Under the pieces are notes generated by a model. The model was given only the letters and a program-made list of their open reading frames with translations, was not told where the DNA came from and searched no databases. From NCBI GenBank assembly GCA_905233135.1, contig CAJOCQ010000017.1:1-33474 (forward strand): a stretch of 33,474 nt of DNA, written 5' to 3'. The translations under genes were made by a program, and so were the position numbers. The stretch comes from an uncultured Selenomonadaceae bacterium. GTDB taxonomy: Bacteria > Bacillota > Negativicutes > Selenomonadales > Selenomonadaceae. This document shows, piece by piece, positions 32,197-33,474 of this stretch; position 1 is the first letter of the stretch; every line of letters starts with the position of its first letter.

Positions 32197-32619
32197 ATGG
32201 CAAGCAATGACAATACTACAATCGATATGGAATTTGACGGCGAAAAATATAAAAAATATAACGTCGGCAAATACGCAGATGATTATTCTGAAGAAGGGCT
32301 TTTCGGCAAAATTAAGGGCTGCGTTAAAAAGGCTGGGCTTAATTTAATTTATAAGGCGTTGCAACTTTTTTACGTTGCAAAAAATCCGAAAGTCCCTATG
32401 AAAATTCGCGCGGCAGTTGTTGCGCCTTTGGGGTATTTTATTTCGCCGATTGATTTAATTCCCGATATAACGCCTGTCATTGGATTTTCTGACGACGCGG
32501 CTGTTATTGCGGGAGCTATTGCCATTGCGCATATGTTCATTACTGACGAAGTTAAACAGCGAGCGAAAGAACAACTTAGAAAAATTTTCGGCGATTCTGC
32601 GGTTGCCGAATTAAACTAA
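32197..32619 (+). CDS. DUF1232 (YkvA-like) membrane-associated protein
   Basis: 140 residues. The DUF1232 core runs from about 65 to 105: PMKIRAAVVAPLGYFISPID, LIPDITPVIGFSDDAAVIAG, with the family's conserved P-x-D-LIPD signature. A preceding hydrophobic helix (LNLIYKALQLFYVA) and an N-terminal acidic part (about 40 residues) complete it. The family is widespread and not functionally assigned; members are thought to be small membrane proteins. AAGGAGG precedes ATG 32197. It stands between two terminators, so it is monocistronic, though some read-through from rplT may occur. Confidence 0.9.
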   Translation: MASNDNTTIDMEFDGEKYKKYNVGKYADDYSEEGLFGKIKGCVKKAGLNLIYKALQLFYVAKNPKVPMKIRAAVVAPLGYFISPIDLIPDITPVIGFSDDAAVIAGAIAIAHMFITDEVKQRAKEQLRKIFGDSAVAELN

Positions 32620-32655
32620 AAAAGGGGGCGAAGGCTCCTACCTTCCCCCTTTTTT
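32618..32655 (+). terminator. Terminator of the DUF1232 gene
   Basis: GGGGG-C-GAAGG / CCTTCCCCC with an A run before and T run after; arms at 32624-32634 and 32641-32649. Near-perfect and strong. It begins at the stop codon region of the gene. Confidence 0.9.
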
Positions 32656-32679
32656 ATCAATTTCTGGAAAAAATTTTTA

Positions 32680-32708
32680 AAGCCGTGTCGAAGATTGACG
32701 CGGCTTAT
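32680..32708 (-). terminator. Terminator of the PIN/NYN-like nuclease gene
   Basis: AAGCCGCGTC, loop AATCTTC, then GACACGGCTT on the - strand, with one mismatch, followed by TTTAAAAATTTTTT. The stem is close to the tRNA-Trp terminator at 33361-33388 in sequence. Confidence 0.6.
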
Positions 32709-33334
32709 TTTTTATCTGAAAGGAAAGGTTTAATTGCGCGGTAAATTTCGCCGCCTTTTTTAGAGTCAAATTTTTTACATAAAAAATTATTAATCTCGGT
32801 TTTAGTTTTTGCATTATTAATCATCTTGGCAACGGTGGAAAGTTCATTTTTATTGTTAAAAAAATTATTTAACGCGGTTTCAAGTTCGCTAGGATTATTA
32901 ACAGGTTGAATAATTTTTGGTTGAGAAATTTGAGGCGGAACAATCTTTGGTTCATTAATTTCATTTTTGGACAAGTTGCTGACGATATTTAAGTTGACGC
33001 CGAATTTTTTCCAATAATCGGGCAGAATGGAATAGCCTTTATCGTTCGACACGATGAAGAAATTATTGGCGGCGTTTTCGTCAATCATAGTGTCTCTGAT
33101 CAAAAAGCCGAGATAAGAGCAGAGTTGAAAATCGAGGGCGTTTTTTTCTTTGAGCAAAATTTTTTGGAACTTGAAAGTTGCCTTAGATTCGTTAATTCTT
33201 CTGTGCATTCCGAAAGTTAAGGTATCGGCGTTAACGCTGTAGAAAATAATAACGGTGTCATTTTCAGTAAGATTTGAAACGCCGTTTAAGCCGCCAACAT
33301 TAACGTTTTCGTAATCGACAAGGAAATAATTCAT
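32705..33334 (-). CDS. PIN/NYN-like nuclease domain protein
   Basis: 209 residues. The PIN-like core occupies about 1-120: MNYFLVDYENVNVGGLNGVS (Asp7, Glu9), NDTVIIFYSVNADTLTFGMH, LLKEKNALDFQLCSYLGFLI and NFFIVSNDKGYSILPDYW, which carry the acidic residues expected of a Mg-dependent ribonuclease. After a Pro/Gln/Ile-rich linker (IVPPQISQPKIIQPVNNP) comes a helical C-terminal part of about 65 residues. Proteins of this make-up are common single genes in Firmicutes; substrate unknown. GGAGG precedes ATG 33334. It lies 26 bp downstream of the tRNA-Trp terminator, same strand. Confidence 0.83.
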   Translation of the reverse strand: MNYFLVDYENVNVGGLNGVSNLTENDTVIIFYSVNADTLTFGMHRRINESKATFKFQKILLKEKNALDFQLCSYLGFLIRDTMIDENAANNFFIVSNDKGYSILPDYWKKFGVNLNIVSNLSKNEINEPKIVPPQISQPKIIQPVNNPSELETALNNFFNNKNELSTVAKMINNAKTKTEINNFLCKKFDSKKGGEIYRAIKPFLSDKK

Positions 33335-33360
33335 TATTCAACCTCCGTAATATATAAACT

Positions 33361-33388
33361 AAAAAAGCCGCGTCGCACAGGACACGGC
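33361..33388 (-). terminator. Terminator of tRNA-Trp
   Basis: On the - strand GCCGTGTC-CTGTGC-GACGCGGC followed by six T; eight pairs including one G-T. Confidence 0.9.
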
Positions 33389-33404
33389 AGAAAGTTCAAA
33401 AAAG

Positions 33405-33474
<70 letters not shown>

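Overview
This window looks like a chromosomal segment of an AT-rich anaerobic member of the Negativicutes (Selenomonadales/Acidaminococcales-like). The evidence is a two-subunit B12-dependent methylmalonyl-CoA mutase, a Firmicutes-style L20 leader before infC-rpmI-rplT, a flagellin lysine methylase, iron alcohol dehydrogenase, and strong Shine-Dalgarno sites with several TTG starts. The taxonomic placement is inference; no rRNA is present.

Left part (1-10.1 kb): the window opens inside the 3' end of an IS5-type transposase, followed by the first copy of an intergenic repeat. Then come a small secreted protein, an ACT-domain protein, an AEC transporter, a 3-methyladenine glycosylase coupled to an iron alcohol dehydrogenase, a DeoR regulator, tRNA-Glu, and a divergent ThiD kinase. 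Next to thiD are two adjacent broken genes that would be missed by simple ORF calling: an ADP-ribosylglycohydrolase with an in-frame TGA and a C-terminal frameshift, and a secreted C-type-lectin-fold protein with three frameshifts. A hypothetical gene and eno follow.

Middle part (10.4-19.5 kb): mutA-mutB form an operon with its own promoter and terminator; the 100-bp gap between them holds a long imperfect hairpin. After it lies an accessory patch of phage-like modules: an HNH endonuclease, an NCS2 purine permease on the opposite strand with an attenuator-like hairpin over its ribosome-binding site, and a tandem array of three BRO-N genes, the last fused to an HNH endonuclease and two HTH repeats.

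Right part (19.5-33.5 kb): fliB-like methylase and recG on the + strand; on the - strand a nickel/peptide-type ABC importer operon (two permeases, binding lipoprotein, an extra three-helix membrane protein, two ATPases) ending with a Sel1-repeat protein. Three copies of the intergenic repeat lie upstream of and inside this operon. Then come a DEDDh exonuclease, two small secreted proteins (one His/Pro-rich), the L20-leader-controlled infC-rpmI-rplT operon with an ATT start for IF3, a DUF1232 protein, a PIN/NYN-like nuclease and a tRNA-Trp cut by the window end.

The most distinctive element is the repeat family: four copies of about 150-180 bp (hairpin of T/A-rich polypurine arms, a terminal inverted repeat of the type CCGCCCGTCA/TGACGGGCGG, and an inner C-run/G-run hairpin with a compensatory base change), two of which are followed by the same GC-rich terminator module.
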